From positions 124,001 to 188,000 of the forward strand of contig JBFWXB010000002.1 of NCBI GenBank assembly GCA_050187875.1: 64,000 nt of DNA, written 5' to 3'. Below the pieces are notes generated by a model that saw only the letters and a list, made by a program, of their open reading frames with translations, had not been told where the DNA came from and made no database searches. Numbering within the stretch: the stretch's first letter is position 1; each line of letters begins with the position of its first letter. The translations under genes and the position numbers were made by a program. Shown piece by piece: positions 61,537-64,000 of this stretch. Source of the DNA: JAFKKS01 sp050187875. GTDB lineage: Bacteria > Pseudomonadota > Alphaproteobacteria > Rhizobiales > Xanthobacteraceae.

Positions 61537-61909
61537 AGGCCGGTGACATAGCCCTCCGACTTGGCGCCAGCACCCGGAACATGACGGGGCAGCGCCGCCG
61601 GGCAGCGAAGAAAATTCCCGGAAGTGAGTTACCTCACCGCCGCGCGAGCCTGACGGATAGGGCAGCGCGGCGCCGCCGTGTCACCGCTAGGTGAAGGGGA
61701 ATCCCGGTCAGGGCTGACAGCACGACCCCAGCCCGCGCCCGCAAGGGCAACCCGGTTATCCGTTGCGTTCAGGCTCCAGACGTTCGGCTCCGCCGTTCAG
61801 AGTGACGCAATCCTCCCAGTTTCATCGCTGGGGGGAATTGCGCCCTCACCACCGTTCTCACCACCGTTCAGAACCCTTAGAATGATGCTCGGAGTGAGGG
61901 AGGACGGCA
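61537..61909. other. Element-internal stretch without a confident gene
   Basis: About 370 bases. Frames open here (for example from 61678) have low-complexity Ala/Arg/Pro composition and no ribosome site. A short repeat of CACCACCGTTC occurs at about 61847 and 61860. I see no RNA gene. Confidence 0.45.
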
Positions 61910-62110
61910 ATGAGAGATAACGAGATTCCGATGGAGGACGAAATTGCGATTGCGAACGCGAAGGTGACGGCGGAGCACCACCGGCAGCTTCGAGAATGGG
62001 GCTTTGTCGCGCATCGCGATCCGAGCGGCCGGTTGTCATTCATCCAGCGCGATGTTTACGCCGAGCTTGTCGCGGCCGGGAAGATCGAGCCGGGCAGCGC
62101 GGTGCAGTAG
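61910..62110 (+). CDS. Small hypothetical protein in phage-like region
   Basis: A 66-residue acidic protein (EIPMEDEIAIANAKVTAEHHRQLREWGFVAHRDPSG). GGGAGGACGG is 5 bases before ATG 61910. The middle looks like two helices, and the end (LSFIQRDVYAELVAAGKIEPGSAVQ) resembles a small DNA-binding or packaging protein, but no family is recognised. It is on the same strand as the head-tail and terminase genes downstream. Confidence 0.62.
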   Translation: MRDNEIPMEDEIAIANAKVTAEHHRQLREWGFVAHRDPSGRLSFIQRDVYAELVAAGKIEPGSAVQ

Positions 62111-62207
62111 CCGGCGGACCGGCGTGTTGATCCATTGGAGGGCGGCATGTCTCGGCATGTCCCCGCTTGGGATTGAGTGAGTTTCGCAATGCCCTGATTT
62201 TCTGGGC

Positions 62208-62564
62208 ATGTCGGTACTCGAAGGCGAAATTGCTGAAACGGTCGCGGACGCGCTGCTAGAAGCGGCTATCCCGCTTGACCTTGTGCTGACGCGCACGACG
62301 CCCGGCGGCGGCGATCCCTTCGACCCCGACCCACCGACAAGCACTGACTACGCCTGCAAAGGCTTCCTCGATAGCTACAGCGTCCTTGAGCGGGCCGGCT
62401 CCCTGATCGAGGCCGGCGACGCCAAGATTGTGATCGTCGCCACAACGCTCTCGATCGAGCCAGCACCGGGCGACAGCGTGACGGTGCGAGGCAAGAGCTA
62501 CGCAATCGTCAACGTATCGGCTGATCCCGCCGTCGCCCTCTACGAGCTTCAGGGGCGCGCGTGA
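62208..62564 (+). CDS. Phage head-tail joining-like protein
   Basis: A 118-residue protein resembling small phage head-tail connector/neck proteins (lambda FII-like beta fold). The pattern is an N-terminal helix (GEIAETVADALLEAAIP), LTRTTPGGGDPFDPDPP, YACKGFLDSYS, GSLIEAGDAKIVIVATTL, PAPGDSVTVRGKSYAIVNVS and a C-terminal ALYELQGRA. It joins capsid and tail in phages of this type. The stop overlaps the terminase start (TGATG). Finding it before the terminase is unusual in siphophage order. Confidence 0.7.
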   Translation: MSVLEGEIAETVADALLEAAIPLDLVLTRTTPGGGDPFDPDPPTSTDYACKGFLDSYSVLERAGSLIEAGDAKIVIVATTLSIEPAPGDSVTVRGKSYAIVNVSADPAVALYELQGRA

Positions 62565-64000
62565 TGCGGGAGGCTGCTCGGCATCATCCAAAGGCGAAAA
62601 GCGCACCCACGCGCCCCTGCCACAGTGCAGAAGCGGTGCCAATGCCCAGCGATGCGGGAAGGACGACCAGCGCGGAGCGGGATAGGGAATTCTCGCTATC
62701 CGCTTCCGGGCGGGCCGAGGCTGCAATCCGTTTCATCGAAAACCTTCGGATTCCCGAGGGGCCTTTGGCGGGCCGCAAGATCAAGCTGGCGGGTTTTCAG
62801 CGGCGCTTCATCGAGGGGGCGCTGGCCGACGGCATCACCATTGCGGCGTTCTCGGCGGGCCGCGGTTCGGCCAAAACGATGCTCGGCTCGGCGCTGTGTC
62901 TGGCGGCGCTTCTCGGCAAGATCGATCCGCAGCCGCGGCGTGAAGTGATCGTTGCCGCCAAGGTCCGCGACCAAGGCATGGTCGCGTTCCGCTACATTGA
63001 GGGCCTTGCCGCTTCCCTGCCAATTGCGACCCGCAAAAAGCTGACGTTCGTAAAGGCGCCCCGGTTGGAGGTGCGCTTCGACGGCGACGGCGGTGGCCAT
63101 GCCTTGCGAGTGCTGGCCAGTGACGCCCGCAACGCCTTGGGTCTGAGCCCGGTGTTCGCCCTTCTGGACGAGCGCGGCTTCTGGTTGCCGGAAGGCGATC
63201 GGCTCGAAGAAGCAATCCTTACCGCGCTCGGCAAGCGTTCCGGCCGATGCATCGCCATGAGCACGTCGGCGCCGAATGATGCGCACAGCTTCAGCCGGCT
63301 GCTCGATGATCCCGGCGAAGGCGTTTACGTGCAAGAGCACAGGGCGCCGGACGGTTGCGAGCCTGACGACATCGAGGCGCTGAAGATCGCCAATCCGGGC
63401 AGCGCCGAAGGTATCGGCCCCAGCCTGTCATGGCTCGCCGCGCAAGGGCGCCGGGCGGCTGCACGGGGCGGCAACGCGCTCGCCAGCCATCGGCTCTTTG
63501 TTCTCAATCAGCGCACGTCGGACGAAACCCGCTCGGTGCTTATCGAGGTGTCGCGCTGGCTCGCCTGCGAGGTTGCCGAGCTTCCGCCGCGCGAGGGGCC
63601 GCTGGTGTGCGGGCTCGATTTGGGCGGCTCGGCGTCGATGAGCGCATGGGCGAATTTTTGGCCTGAGACGGGGCGGCTCGAAGCCTACGGCGCGTTCGCC
63701 GCAAAGCCGGACCTGCTTGAGCGCGGCCGGCAGGACGGCGTGGCGGATCGATATTGCGAAATGCAGCGGCGCGGCGAGTTGGTGACGCTCGGGCAAAACA
63801 TCGTTCCGGTGCATGAGTTCGTGACGGCGATGCTGGCGAAGCTGGAAGGCTACCCGGTCGCCACCGTCGTCTGCGATCGATTCCGGCAAGCGGAGTTTCT
63901 GGAAGCTCTGGCCAAAGCCGGGCTGCGGATCGTGCCGACGTTCCGCGGCATGGGCTGGAAGGACGGTGCGGCCGACGTGGAAGCGGCGCGCGCCGCGATC
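62564..64000 (+). CDS. terL: Phage terminase large subunit, 3' end beyond the window
   Basis: The frame is open from ATG 62564 to the last base (479 residues visible). The ATPase has Walker A SAGRGSAKT (about 97-105), Walker B FALLDERGF (about 198-206) and the coupling region MSTSAPND. The nuclease begins at LVCGLDLGGSASMSAW with the first Asp about 352. The N-terminal AIRFIENLRIPEG and KLAGFQRRFI fit the Terminase_1 family. It packages DNA into proheads. ATG 62642 is an alternative start; 62564 overlaps the previous stop. Confidence 0.9.
   Translation, partial: MREAARHHPKAKSAPTRPCHSAEAVPMPSDAGRTTSAERDREFSLSASGRAEAAIRFIENLRIPEGPLAGRKIKLAGFQRRFIEGALADGITIAAFSAGRGSAKTMLGSALCLAALLGKIDPQPRREVIVAAKVRDQGMVAFRYIEGLAASLPIATRKKLTFVKAPRLEVRFDGDGGGHALRVLASDARNALGLSPVFALLDERGFWLPEGDRLEEAILTALGKRSGRCIAMSTSAPNDAHSFSRLLDDPGEGVYVQEHRAPDGCEPDDIEALKIANPGSAEGIGPSLSWLAAQGRRAAARGGNALASHRLFVLNQRTSDETRSVLIEVSRWLACEVAELPPREGPLVCGLDLGGSASMSAWANFWPETGRLEAYGAFAAKPDLLERGRQDGVADRYCEMQRRGELVTLGQNIVPVHEFVTAMLAKLEGYPVATVVCDRFRQAEFLEALAKAGLRIVPTFRGMGWKDGAADVEAARAAI

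Noticed and set aside
61678..61920. Plus-strand frame of 80 codons
   Set aside because: Low-complexity composition and no ribosome site; overlaps the start of the gene at 61910.

Overview
The window is GC-rich chromosomal DNA from an alphaproteobacterium, most likely of the order Hyphomicrobiales (Bradyrhizobium / Xanthobacteraceae-like relatives). The clues are a complete general amino acid transporter AapJQMP next to metC, a class I PHA synthase, an NDUFS4-type respiratory complex I accessory subunit, fused FbpB-type permeases, many ABC uptake systems, and hairpin repeats typical of these genomes. Assignment below order level is inference.

Layout. 1-11006 is a metabolic and transport region: the 3' end of a small secreted protein, ogt, then on the minus strand an Fe3+/polyamine-type ABC system (binding protein, fused permease, ATPase), an M24 metallopeptidase, and a branched-chain-amino-acid-type system in which LivM and LivG are one protein. 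11118-15038 holds two small membrane proteins and a plus-strand sulfur/translation-quality group (cysK, an AlaX-type editing protein, sseA). 15181-22963 holds a sugar-type ABC system without its own ATPase and aapJQMP. 23201-34880 holds metC, a PAP2 phosphatase, the pbpC / alpha-2-macroglobulin pair, an amidase and a TM2 protein. 34974-40396 is rich in tRNA genes (Arg, Arg, Pro, Glu). Two near-identical tRNA-Arg genes bracket an oppositely oriented pair: an orphan periplasmic binding protein and a MetX-like hydrolase. 40429-54117 is mostly housekeeping: a lytic transglycosylase, the aminotransferase-hom-glpX-GNAT-recJ operon, phaC, acylphosphatase, lipB, an orphan SpoA/FliN protein, tRNA-Leu and mgtE.

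54232-60401 is the most coherent uncharacterised unit: a minus-strand operon with a class V aminotransferase, an FbpABC-type ABC importer and a threonine-aldolase-like enzyme. Its only good promoter carries a perfect 16-bp GntR-type palindrome over the -10 box and predicts a leaderless transcript. Uptake and cleavage/transamination of a beta-hydroxy or other amino acid is the inferred role.

From 60856 to the right edge the sequence changes character. A 3' half of a tRNA-Asp gene (no 5' half) marks the left attachment junction of an integrated element. Behind it lie sparse small genes, a head-tail-joining-like protein and a phage large terminase that runs off the window. This is the left end of a prophage or phage-derived island; its integrase is not in view.

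Translational coupling is common: ATGA, GTGA or TTGA stop/start overlaps occur in at least eight gene pairs. Stem-loops sit between the binding-protein gene and the next gene in three ABC operons. No CRISPR array, insertion sequence or rRNA gene was seen.
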